DNA of 7,616 bases, from assembly GCA_030145365.1 (NCBI GenBank), contig JAQYVS010000230.1, positions 1 through 7,616 of the forward strand, in the 5' to 3' direction. Positions 1 to 5,605 of the stretch are shown here, in pieces (positions within the stretch are counted from its first letter, which is position 1; each line of letters starts with the position of its first letter). The DNA is from Desulfofustis sp. GTDB lineage: Bacteria; Desulfobacterota; Desulfobulbia; Desulfobulbales; Desulfocapsaceae. Position numbers and translations under genes: made by a program. The notes beneath the pieces were generated by a model. It worked only from the letters and a program-made list of their open reading frames with translations. It searched no databases and was not told the origin of the DNA.

Positions 1-270
1 AACAGATTCTTTTAATTTCTTGCCGGGCTTGAATTTTACTGTGTTGGAAGCCTTTATCTTGATCGTCTCACCAGTTTGAGGGTTTCTTCCATTTCGGGCT
101 TTACGTTTGATTTTAGAAAAAGTTCCAAAACCTATTAAGGTCACCTTACCATCCTTCTTTTTTAATTCTTTGGTAATGTTCCCCAGAAATGAGTTCACCG
201 CTACAGTCGCTGCTGCCTTGGTTATTCCAGCATCTTTAGAGATTTTGTCTACCAGCTCAGCTTTTGTCAT
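1..270 (-). CDS. HU-family DNA-binding protein (3' end cut by window edge)
   Basis: Small basic nucleoid protein that binds and bends DNA as a dimer. Reading the complement from the ATG at 270-268 gives 90 codons with no stop before the edge. HU proteins are usually about 90 residues, so the stop should lie just outside and the protein is essentially complete. It begins MTKAELVDKIS (N-terminal helices). It then has the beta-arm core GFGTF near residues 48-52, the DNA-contacting arm RNGRNPQTGE near 59-68 with its conserved Arg-Asn-Pro, and the C-terminal FKPGKKLKESV. A GGAG Shine-Dalgarno sequence lies just upstream in the complement of 271-282. Family membership is clear. HU versus the related IHF is decided by the short tail and the RNPQTGE arm, so I favour HU. 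It is divergent from the thioesterase gene and has no evident link to the glycine genes. Confidence 0.93.
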   Translation of the reverse strand, partial: MTKAELVDKISKDAGITKAAATVAVNSFLGNITKELKKKDGKVTLIGFGTFSKIKRKARNGRNPQTGETIKIKASNTVKFKPGKKLKESV

Positions 271-288
271 TGTTTTCTCCTTTTTTCC

Positions 289-325
289 CTACATGTAGTG
301 ATTAGACGTAATGAATCACGTGTAG
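289..325. repeat. Imperfect inverted repeat in the HU 5' region
   Basis: The left arm at 289-303 (ctacatgtagtgatt) pairs with the right arm at 314-325 (aatcacgtgtag). Five plus six bases match around a small internal bulge, with a 10-base loop. The left arm contains the perfect 10-bp palindrome ctacatgtag (289-298). It lies just upstream of the HU ribosome-binding site on the minus strand, so it could be a leader hairpin or a protein-binding site acting on HU. The pairing is seen in the sequence; the role is inferred. Confidence 0.4.
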
Positions 326-471
326 CACTAATTAAAGCATATATTTTATCATTAACGCCAATCATTTTATTTGGTGATTGATAATAATCGGGGCAAAAGA
401 TGACTGAATTATTTGTCATATTTTTGTAAGGTAACGAGCTGTGAAATTTCCCCACGTAAAATATTGAAATC

Positions 472-476
472 AGGAG
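472..476 (+). promoter_or_regulatory. Ribosome-binding site that fixes the thioesterase start
   Basis: AGGAG directly abuts an in-frame ATG at 477, which leaves no room for initiation there. The next in-frame ATG at 483 is 6 bases downstream, a normal spacing, so 483 is the preferred start. Confidence 0.75.
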
Positions 477-482
477 ATGCCA

Positions 483-932
483 ATGTCTGTAACGGCCTTC
501 CAGGATCAGTACCCTGACGAGTATTCACACTGCTACGGGTGCGGCAGAAACAACCCGGATGGAATACATCTTAAAAGTTATTGGGACGGAGAGGAAACTG
601 TTTGTCGTCACACGCCTGAACCGCAGCATTCTGGCGGATTCCCCGGTTTCGTGTATGGCGGTATGATTGCCTCAATCCTTGATTGCCACGGAGCTGGCAC
701 TGCTGCAGCGGCTAAAGCGAGGGAAAGCGGGGAGCCTATGACTCGTTTTGTCACCGCTTCACTGAAAGTTGATTATCTCAAGCCAACACCTATTGGCGCA
801 GAGCTTGAAGTGCGCGGTAAAGTCGCCGAAATCAAGGGGCGCAAGGTTACGGTCGACCTGACGCTTCGAGCTGAGCAGACGATTTGTGCGACAGGAACTG
901 TTATTATGGTGCAGATTCCTGAACCAGAATAA
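483..932 (+). CDS. PaaI-like hotdog-fold acyl-CoA thioesterase
   Basis: Predicted 149-residue cytosolic hotdog-fold thioesterase, expected to hydrolyse an acyl-CoA; the substrate cannot be told from sequence. The start at 483 is chosen over the ATG at 477 because of ribosome-binding-site spacing. Near residues 16-27 there is a Cys-rich entry segment, HCYGCGRNNPDG, seen in a subset of 4HBT-type proteins. The hotdog helix region VYGGMIASILDCHG (about 57-70) supplies the Asp (D67) at the usual acidic catalytic position. The common HGG of the family is YGG here. Later strands (TASLKVDYLKPTPIGAELEV, then a Val-rich strand pair) fit the fold. Length is typical. It is followed by the exporter gene on the same strand 102 bases later. 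The two may be cotranscribed, but nothing proves it. Fold assignment is solid; specific function is unknown. Confidence 0.83.
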   Translation: MSVTAFQDQYPDEYSHCYGCGRNNPDGIHLKSYWDGEETVCRHTPEPQHSGGFPGFVYGGMIASILDCHGAGTAAAAKARESGEPMTRFVTASLKVDYLKPTPIGAELEVRGKVAEIKGRKVTVDLTLRAEQTICATGTVIMVQIPEPE

Positions 933-1034
933 ACCGTGCTCTATCTTTATGCGCTGATTGCTCCCTGGATCTCAGGACTGGGTCGAGCATGCTCTGTTAG
1001 CAAGTGAAAATAGATTTCTGAATTGAGAGGACTT
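933..1034. other. Spacer between thioesterase and exporter genes
   Basis: It contains the perfect 10-bp palindrome gagcatgctc (985-994), too short to call a terminator and lacking a T-run. No clear promoter or terminator was recognised. Confidence 0.35.
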
Positions 1035-1649
1035 ATGCTGAGTACCGAATTTCTGATAACTTCCCTGGTTGTGGTCCTGATTCCCGGTACTGGGGTAATT
1101 TACACGGTTTCCAATGGCCTGTTTCTTGGTCGACGGGCGAGTATTGCTGCAGCAATAGGCTGCACCGCTGGAATCATTCCTCATCTGACAGCCAGCATTT
1201 TGGGATTATCGGCAATACTGCATATGAGCGCACTTGCTTTTCAGTCAATCAAGTTTGCTGGAGCCGCCTATCTATTATATCTGGCCTGGGGAATGTGGCG
1301 GGAAACGGGGACCTTGACACTGGATTCTTCAGCGACATCAAGAGGGGTATGGTTGATCATTAGAAGAGGTTTTCTGATTAATATTCTTAATCCCAAACTA
1401 TCAGTGTTCTTCCTGGCTTTTCTGCCTCTTTTTGTCTCCACCAATGCGTCTTCACCAACATTGCAAATGATCGTCTTGAGTCTCATATTTATGATGATGA
1501 CCCTTGTAATATTTGTACTTTATGGCATTTCCGCACATGGAGTAAGAAAATATATTGTGTCTTCGCCGCGTGGTGTAAGTTGGATACAGCGCACTTTCGC
1601 AGCAACGTTTGCTATTCTTGGAATTAAGCTGGCACTATCTGAGCAATAA
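1035..1649 (+). CDS. LysE/RhtB-family amino-acid exporter
   Basis: Predicted inner-membrane exporter of 204 residues, the usual size for LysE/RhtB translocators, which export amino acids or derivatives by proton exchange. It is hydrophobic throughout, with about six membrane segments. The N-terminal segment holds the family signature around IPGTGVIYTVSNGLFLG (about 16-32; most members have PGP where this has PGT), followed by a Gly-rich helix AAAIGCTAGIIPH (38-50). The second diagnostic stretch is NILNPKLSVFFLAFLPLF (116-133), the conserved NPK...FF...LP...F motif. I chose the ATG at 1035, preceded by GAGAGG at 1025-1030, over an upstream in-frame TTG at 1023 with no good ribosome-binding site. 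Substrate is unknown. Its proximity to a glycine/alanine importer and the gcv genes is suggestive, but it is convergent with them, so a shared role is only a guess. Confidence 0.88.
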   Translation: MLSTEFLITSLVVVLIPGTGVIYTVSNGLFLGRRASIAAAIGCTAGIIPHLTASILGLSAILHMSALAFQSIKFAGAAYLLYLAWGMWRETGTLTLDSSATSRGVWLIIRRGFLINILNPKLSVFFLAFLPLFVSTNASSPTLQMIVLSLIFMMMTLVIFVLYGISAHGVRKYIVSSPRGVSWIQRTFAATFAILGIKLALSEQ

Positions 1650-1690
1650 TTCAAGACGTGCAGAACTGGAGAGCTCCGCACGTCTTTGAA
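1650..1690. terminator. Cruciform-like stem between convergent genes, candidate bidirectional terminator
   Basis: The arms ttcaagacgtgc (1650-1661) and gcacgtctttgaa (1678-1690) are complementary over 12 bases with one extra T in the right arm. Inside is a second small hairpin, GGAG (1668-1671) with CTCC (1674-1677). It begins one base after the exporter stop and ends 7 bases before the symporter stop, the expected place for a terminator serving both strands. There is no long U-tract on either side, only TCTTT, so it may work weakly or mainly as an RNA 3'-end stabiliser. Confidence 0.6.
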
Positions 1691-1697
1691 ATGAATG

Positions 1698-3029
1698 TTA
1701 TTTCGCAAAAAAGTTCTTTGTTTCAGCTACAACCACAGGTGTCAGAAATATCAGACCTATAAGGTTCGGTATTGCCATCAACCCGTTGAGGGTGTCTGAG
1801 ATGTTCCACACCAGACTGAGCTTGGCCACTGCACCAACTCCAATGAGAATTATGAACACCACCCGATAGGGGAGAATGGCCTTAATGCCGAACAGGTATT
1901 CTATGGATTTCTCGCCATAGTAACACCAGCCAAGCATGGTGGAGTAGGCAAAGAGTACAATCCCCAGGGTGACGATGAGAGCACCTCCAGGGATACCGGC
2001 TTGAAAGGCAATGGTGGTTAATTCCGCTCCCGTTTCTCCGTTGGACCAGGCGCCAGTGAGTATAAGCACCAATCCCGTCATGGTGCATACTATCAGCGTA
2101 TCGATGAACGTCTGGGTCATTGAGACCAGGGCCTGGGTTACCGGATGTTTTGTCTGGGCTGCTGCAGCGGCAATCGGTGCTGAACCAAGACCCGACTCGT
2201 TGGAGAATACACCTCGGGCAACACCCATTCTGATAGCCAGCATAACCGTTGCACCGACGAAACCACCGGTTGCTGCTGTTGGGTTAAATGCCTGTTTGAC
2301 GATCAACACCAGGGCGGAAGGTACTCCACCTATATTTGCGAAAATGATGAACAGAGCTGCCGCCATATAGAAAATAATCATGATCGGGACGAGCACGCTG
2401 GTTACTTTGCCGATGCTTTTAATTCCACCGAGGACAACCGCAGCAGTACAGACCATCAGAACCACACCGGTGATCCAGGTGGGAATGTGAAAAGTCGCTT
2501 CAACCGCGTCAGCAACGGAGTTAGACTGGACCATATTACCAATTCCAAAAGCGGCAACCGATGCAAAAATCGCAAAAATCACGCCCAGCCAGGGCAGGTT
2601 AAGGCCTTTGGAAATGTAATACATGGGGCCACCGCTCATCTCTCCGTTTTCATCCATAACCCTGTATTTTACCGCGAGAACCGCTTCGGCATATTTGGTT
2701 GCCATGCCCACCAACCCTGTGATCCACATCCAGAACAGGGCACCTGGACCGCCAACTGCAATGGCAGTGGCCACACCGGCAATATTACCGGTACCAACTG
2801 TGGCGGAAAGCGCGGTCATCAGTGCCTGGAAATGGGTGATATCTCCAGGCTCATCCGAATCTTCTTTTCTCTTAATCAGGGCCAGATAGAGGGCATGACC
2901 CAATTTGGTGAATTGCAGGCCACGCAGGGAAAAGGTCAACCAAAACCCCGTTCCGACCAGCAGAATGAGCATGGGAGGGCCCCACGCAAACGCTCCAACT
3001 TTACCGACAATCGCTTCAAACGCTTCCAT
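1698..3029 (-). CDS. Sodium:alanine/glycine symporter, AGCS family
   Basis: Predicted inner-membrane transporter of 443 residues, a full-length member of the alanine-or-glycine:cation symporter family (AlsT/DagA/AgcS type), which imports glycine and/or alanine with sodium. Diagnostic blocks are ALSATVGTGNIAGVATAIAVGG (73-94), running into the family signature GGPGALFWMWITGLVG (93-108); SGGPMYYISKGL (132-143); and GVARGVFSNESGLGSAPIAA (269-288). Further support comes from the Gln-Thr-Phe-Ile-Asp-Thr segment near 306-311 and WCYYGEKSIEYLFG (368-381). About ten hydrophobic segments are visible. A strong AAGGAGG lies in the complement of 3034-3040, four bases from the ATG. It is transcribed divergently from lrp and the gcv genes, which fits supplying glycine to the cleavage system. 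Family is certain; the preference for glycine over alanine is inferred from context. Confidence 0.95.
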   Translation of the reverse strand: MEAFEAIVGKVGAFAWGPPMLILLVGTGFWLTFSLRGLQFTKLGHALYLALIKRKEDSDEPGDITHFQALMTALSATVGTGNIAGVATAIAVGGPGALFWMWITGLVGMATKYAEAVLAVKYRVMDENGEMSGGPMYYISKGLNLPWLGVIFAIFASVAAFGIGNMVQSNSVADAVEATFHIPTWITGVVLMVCTAAVVLGGIKSIGKVTSVLVPIMIIFYMAAALFIIFANIGGVPSALVLIVKQAFNPTAATGGFVGATVMLAIRMGVARGVFSNESGLGSAPIAAAAAQTKHPVTQALVSMTQTFIDTLIVCTMTGLVLILTGAWSNGETGAELTTIAFQAGIPGGALIVTLGIVLFAYSTMLGWCYYGEKSIEYLFGIKAILPYRVVFIILIGVGAVAKLSLVWNISDTLNGLMAIPNLIGLIFLTPVVVAETKNFFAK

Positions 3030-3191
3030 ATTACCTCCTTTCCGCTTATTAATTGATAACCTGTCCTAACGAATAATTGTGTTCAGACAGTAACCAAAAG
3101 ATTACACCGTGGTAAAACCACTTCTTGTTATCTATTCATACACATATAGCCTCGCAGGTAGCTGGGGTGTTTTTGTCTTGGTCCCGGAAGT

Positions 3192-3208
3192 TTGGCCGAA
3201 TTGGTGCA
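3192..3208 (+). promoter_or_regulatory. Sigma54-like -24/-12 element upstream of lrp
   Basis: TTGGCCGAATTGGTGCA has the invariant GG (3194-3195) and GC (3206-3207) separated by exactly 10 bases, with TTGGC and TGCA matching the sigma54 consensus. If used it would give a leader of about 145 bases before lrp. Single 17-base matches occur by chance, and no enhancer site was identified. Confidence 0.3.
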
Positions 3209-3277
3209 CGTGATAGTTAGGGAAGTAGCCGCAATCTTTGAAATAAAGCGTGCCATGGTTTCGCATTATTTGAGGAA

Positions 3278-3308
3278 TAAGTCAAAAACGAGGCCAATTA
3301 TTGACTTA
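3278..3308. promoter_or_regulatory. Operator-like inverted repeat upstream of lrp
   Basis: Two perfect 8-bp complementary arms, taagtcaa (3278-3285) and ttgactta (3301-3308), have starts 23 bases apart, about two helical turns. The right arm contains the -35 hexamer of the lrp promoter, so a bound protein would block RNA polymerase. Lrp/AsnC proteins often autoregulate and bind helically phased sites, so the neighbouring Lrp protein is the obvious candidate ligand. The repeat is seen; the binding is inferred. Confidence 0.5.
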
Positions 3309-3329
3309 ATAGTTATTATATCTTACAAT
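3301..3329 (+). promoter_or_regulatory. Sigma70-type promoter of the lrp-gcv operon
   Basis: TTGACT (3301-3306) and TACAAT (3324-3329) are separated by 17 bases; each hexamer differs from consensus at one position. Transcription would begin around 3336, leaving a leader of about 28 bases, long enough for the ribosome-binding site but too short for a riboswitch. With no terminator before gcvT, this promoter probably serves the gcv genes too. Confidence 0.72.
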
Positions 3330-3363
3330 TATTGCGATTTCAACAGAAAATCCGGGAGGGGTT

Positions 3364-3807
3364 GTGAAGATCGATGAAATAAATATCGCGATTATCAATC
3401 ATCTGAGAGACGGAAGAGTATCGTTTAAAAAAATAGCAGAAGATCTTCAGCTTGCAGAAGGGACTGTCCGGGGCCGGGTCAAAAAACTCAGAGAAGAGGG
3501 GATTCTGGAGATCACCGGGCTTGTTGATCCCGAGGCTATTCCTGACAAATATGTGGTGATGGCAGGGATAAAACTTAAAAACATGAACCTTGTCGAGAAG
3601 GGAGAGGAGTTCAGCAAACTCCGCGGTGTTACATCGGTTTGTGTGGTAACCGGTCGTTTCGATCTTATTATTATGGCAATGCTGACCAAAGACTTTGGCA
3701 TTCTTGAATTCTATAATCATGAGGTTTCCAAGATTGCAGATGTACGTTCCGTGGAAACTTTTGTCGTTTATAAAAGTTTCAACCTGAAAGTGCCGCTGCC
3801 TAACTGA
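3364..3807 (+). CDS. Lrp/AsnC-family transcriptional regulator
   Basis: Predicted 147-residue DNA-binding regulator whose family senses amino acids. The N-terminal AsnC-type winged helix-turn-helix covers about residues 3-50, with recognition-helix pattern IAEDLQLAEGTVRGRVKKL (24-42). The C-terminal RAM ligand-binding domain covers about 63-140 and includes the typical VVTGRFDLI strand (94-102) and a closing VETFVVYKSFNL (130-141). Length is typical. Translation starts at GTG 3364 with GGAGG at 3355-3359. It lies between the divergent symporter and gcvT, 66 bases upstream of gcvT on the same strand with no terminator between, so it is probably the first gene of the gcv operon. I infer that it senses glycine or a related amino acid and controls both directions; the ligand and the sign of regulation cannot be read from sequence. 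Confidence 0.93.
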   Translation: MKIDEINIAIINHLRDGRVSFKKIAEDLQLAEGTVRGRVKKLREEGILEITGLVDPEAIPDKYVVMAGIKLKNMNLVEKGEEFSKLRGVTSVCVVTGRFDLIIMAMLTKDFGILEFYNHEVSKIADVRSVETFVVYKSFNLKVPLPN

Positions 3808-3873
3808 TATCGGCAGACAATTGTTGATATTTCTTTATCACCCAGAAGCGTATCGTATCGGGAGGCCAAGACA

Positions 3874-5151
3874 ATGAGTACGGAAATCAAAACCACGCCG
3901 CTGCACAGATGGCATGTGGATAATGGAGCCAACATGGCCGCCTTCGGGGCTTACGACATGCCTCTCTGGTATCCCGAAGGTGCCAAAGGGGAGCATCTTG
4001 CCGTTATCAACTCGGTGGGTCTTTTTGACACCAGCCATATGGCCATGGTTACTGTTTACGGTGTCGGTGCCCGGGAATTGCTGCAGACCTGTTTCTCCAA
4101 AGATTTGGAGTACTGCATTGGCTTAAAAAAGTCAGCGTTGGGCAAAGGGCGTTCTGTGTACGGCCTTTTCCTGAGCCATGGGGGACATGTGCTCGATGAT
4201 GCTATTGTTTCGCAGGTTACTGATACCCTGTATTCGATTGTTGTCAATGCTGGTATGGGTGGCCCGATTGCAGCTCACCTGACAGAGCATAACGAGGAGC
4301 TGGGAGCCAAAATTTTGGATCTCAGTGATCGGCTCGGTAAGATCGATATCCAGGGCTGCAATTCTGCAAAAATATTGAGCGAAGTGATACAACAGCCGGC
4401 TCGTGTCTTCAGCGGATTTCCTTATTTTTCCTTTAAAGGCTGGTTTGCAGATGAGGTTGAAGTCCAGGAGCCGGTTCGGCTCGTTGATGGTACTCCGATT
4501 CTGCTCTCGAGAACCGGTTATACCGGTGAGTTTGGATTTGAGATTTTCGTGAACGCGGAAAAGGTGGAGTCAGTCTGGAAACGCCTTCTTACAGTCGGAA
4601 AAGCCTATGGCGTTCAACCATGTGGACTTGCCGCCCGCGATTCCTTGCGAGCCGGTGCGGTGCTGCCGCTGTCGCACCAGGATGTGGGGGATTGGCCGTT
4701 TGCGGAAAATCCCTGGCCATTTGCCTTGGCTGATCGCGATGAGCAGGGAAATTTCTTGAAAGACTTTATCGGAGCCGATACCCTCGAATCCTTGGAGTCA
4801 GAAGAATATACCCTGGCTTTTGCCGGCTACGATCCTCGCAAAATGACGGTGTCTGAGAAATCATATGTAGCTGACGAACAGGGCAACAGGGTTGGAGAGA
4901 TCCTGACCTGTACAACTGATATGGCCATAGGCCGTGTTGACGATAAAATAGTCAGTGTTGCCACGGTGGAAGGTAAACCGGAGAATTTTGTGCCTCGCGG
5001 ACTTTCTTGCGGGTTCATAAAAGTAGCGTGCAGATTTGTTCCGGGAGACGATGTTATTCTGACAGACGGGAAACGCAGGATCAAAGTGGAGATTCGCAGT
5101 GATATCAGGCCGAACCGGACCGCCCGTAGGCCCATAAAAGAAATGTTATAA
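3874..5151 (+). CDS. gcvT: Glycine cleavage system T protein (aminomethyltransferase), long divergent form
   Basis: Predicted cytosolic aminomethyltransferase. It takes the aminomethyl group from lipoylated GcvH, releases ammonia and forms 5,10-methylene-tetrahydrofolate. At 425 residues it is longer than the roughly 365 of typical GcvT. Conserved blocks are the N-terminal FGAYDMPLWY (24-33), GLFDTSHMAMV (49-59), GGHVLDDAIV (103-112) with the Asp pair that includes the catalytic Asp, RTGYTGEFGFEIF (213-225), and CGLAARDSLR (250-259). After that it departs from the family. The usual LEAG...LYG stretch reads AGAVLPLSHQD (260-270). The usual TSGxxSPxL motif near the C-terminus is missing and replaced by about 30 extra residues (roughly 345-378) before GFIKV. 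GGAGG at 3861-3865 supports the ATG. It is followed 16 bases later by gcvH. Context makes GcvT by far the best call, though a related folate-dependent methyltransferase fold with shifted chemistry cannot be excluded. Confidence 0.88.
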   Translation: MSTEIKTTPLHRWHVDNGANMAAFGAYDMPLWYPEGAKGEHLAVINSVGLFDTSHMAMVTVYGVGARELLQTCFSKDLEYCIGLKKSALGKGRSVYGLFLSHGGHVLDDAIVSQVTDTLYSIVVNAGMGGPIAAHLTEHNEELGAKILDLSDRLGKIDIQGCNSAKILSEVIQQPARVFSGFPYFSFKGWFADEVEVQEPVRLVDGTPILLSRTGYTGEFGFEIFVNAEKVESVWKRLLTVGKAYGVQPCGLAARDSLRAGAVLPLSHQDVGDWPFAENPWPFALADRDEQGNFLKDFIGADTLESLESEEYTLAFAGYDPRKMTVSEKSYVADEQGNRVGEILTCTTDMAIGRVDDKIVSVATVEGKPENFVPRGLSCGFIKVACRFVPGDDVILTDGKRRIKVEIRSDIRPNRTARRPIKEML

Positions 5152-5167
5152 GAGAGGAGGAAAAACA

Positions 5168-5566
5168 GTGAAAGATATCCAGGAACTGATTTTACCAGAA
5201 GATGTCCGATATTCAGATGATCATGAGTGGGCAAAAGTTGAGGGAGCTACTGTCAAAATCGGAATCAGCGACTACGCTCAGGATCAGCTTGGTGATGTCG
5301 TTTTCGTCGAGTTACCGGAGGTCGGAGATTCTTTCGAGGCCGGTGATGAGTTCGGGACTATTGAATCAGTCAAGGCCGTATCGGAACTCTATCTTCCTCT
5401 CGGCGGGGAAGTGGTCGCGGTTAATGAGGAACTGGAAGGTGCGCCCGAACTGTTGAATCAGGATCCCTACAGCAGTTGGATTATTGAAGTAAAAGCCAAC
5501 GATGTTCAGGATCTTGAAAATCTTCTGGATCGCGATGCTTACTTAGGAATCCTGAAAGGGGAATAA
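5168..5566 (+). CDS. gcvH: Glycine cleavage system H protein (lipoyl carrier)
   Basis: Predicted 132-residue lipoyl carrier that shuttles the aminomethyl intermediate between the P, T and L proteins. The lipoyl domain contains the attachment motif GTIESVKAVSELYLP (63-77), with Lys69 as the lipoylated residue. Other hallmarks are DDHEWAKVEG (17-26), GISDYAQDQLGDVVFVELPEVG (32-53) and the C-terminal region with WIIEV and a final LGILKGE. Length is normal for GcvH. The start is GTG at 5168, preceded by a strong AGGAGG at 5155-5160. It sits 16 bases after gcvT and 39 bases before gcvPA. It needs lipoate attachment by enzymes not encoded in the window. Confidence 0.97.
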   Translation: MKDIQELILPEDVRYSDDHEWAKVEGATVKIGISDYAQDQLGDVVFVELPEVGDSFEAGDEFGTIESVKAVSELYLPLGGEVVAVNEELEGAPELLNQDPYSSWIIEVKANDVQDLENLLDRDAYLGILKGE

Positions 5567-5587
5567 GTTCTGGAGTGGAATTAAATT

Positions 5588-5600
5588 AAAGGAGTGAGGG
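5588..5600 (+). promoter_or_regulatory. Ribosome-binding region that fixes the gcvPA start
   Basis: Two purine-rich elements occur: AAAGGAG (5588-5594), which overlaps an in-frame GTG at 5594, and GAGGG (5596-5600), 5 bases before the ATG at 5606. The ATG start also gives the family-typical N-terminus MRYLPHT, so the GTG is rejected as the start. Confidence 0.7.
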
Positions 5601-5605
5601 ATATT

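Larger units (their letters stand above)
271..482. other. Divergent intergenic region between HU and thioesterase genes
   Basis: AT-rich 212-base spacer. Besides the repeat at 289-325 it holds atgac (400-404) and gtcat (415-419), 5-base arms 10 bases apart, a weak operator-like dyad. I could not find a convincing -35/-10 pair in either direction, although promoters for both divergent genes are expected here. No RNA gene or small ORF with a credible ribosome-binding site was seen. Confidence 0.5.
3030..3363. other. Divergent regulatory region between symporter and lrp
   Basis: No gene is seen in this 334-base stretch. The symporter-proximal part holds a short hairpin, gtggt/accac at 3109-3113 and 3117-3121 with an AAA loop, and the separated pair ctgtc (3061-3065) / gacag (3086-3090), which could fold in the symporter leader. 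The lrp-proximal part holds the promoter and inverted repeat described separately. No promoter for the symporter could be assigned with confidence. I looked for the tandem-aptamer pattern of a glycine riboswitch and did not recognise one on either strand. Confidence 0.6.

Noticed and set aside
107..298. Plus-strand open frame at the left edge
   Set aside because: It is antisense to the HU gene, whose protein sequence is clear.
2487..3056. Plus-strand open frame of 189 codons opposite the symporter
   Set aside because: It is wholly antisense to a certain AGCS gene apart from its end, has no recognisable domain and reads as low-complexity shadow sequence.
3192..3377. Possible 61-residue protein upstream of lrp
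   Set aside because: It would need a TTG start with poor ribosome-binding-site spacing, overlaps the lrp start and spans the promoter and inverted repeat; it looks like non-coding sequence.
3849..3860. Short tandem repeat cgtatcgtatcg before the gcvT ribosome-binding site
   Set aside because: Barely two repeat units, with no pairing or known site; likely chance.
5594..5605. Upstream GTG start for gcvPA
   Set aside because: It overlaps the Shine-Dalgarno element, and the ATG at 5606 gives the family-typical N-terminus.
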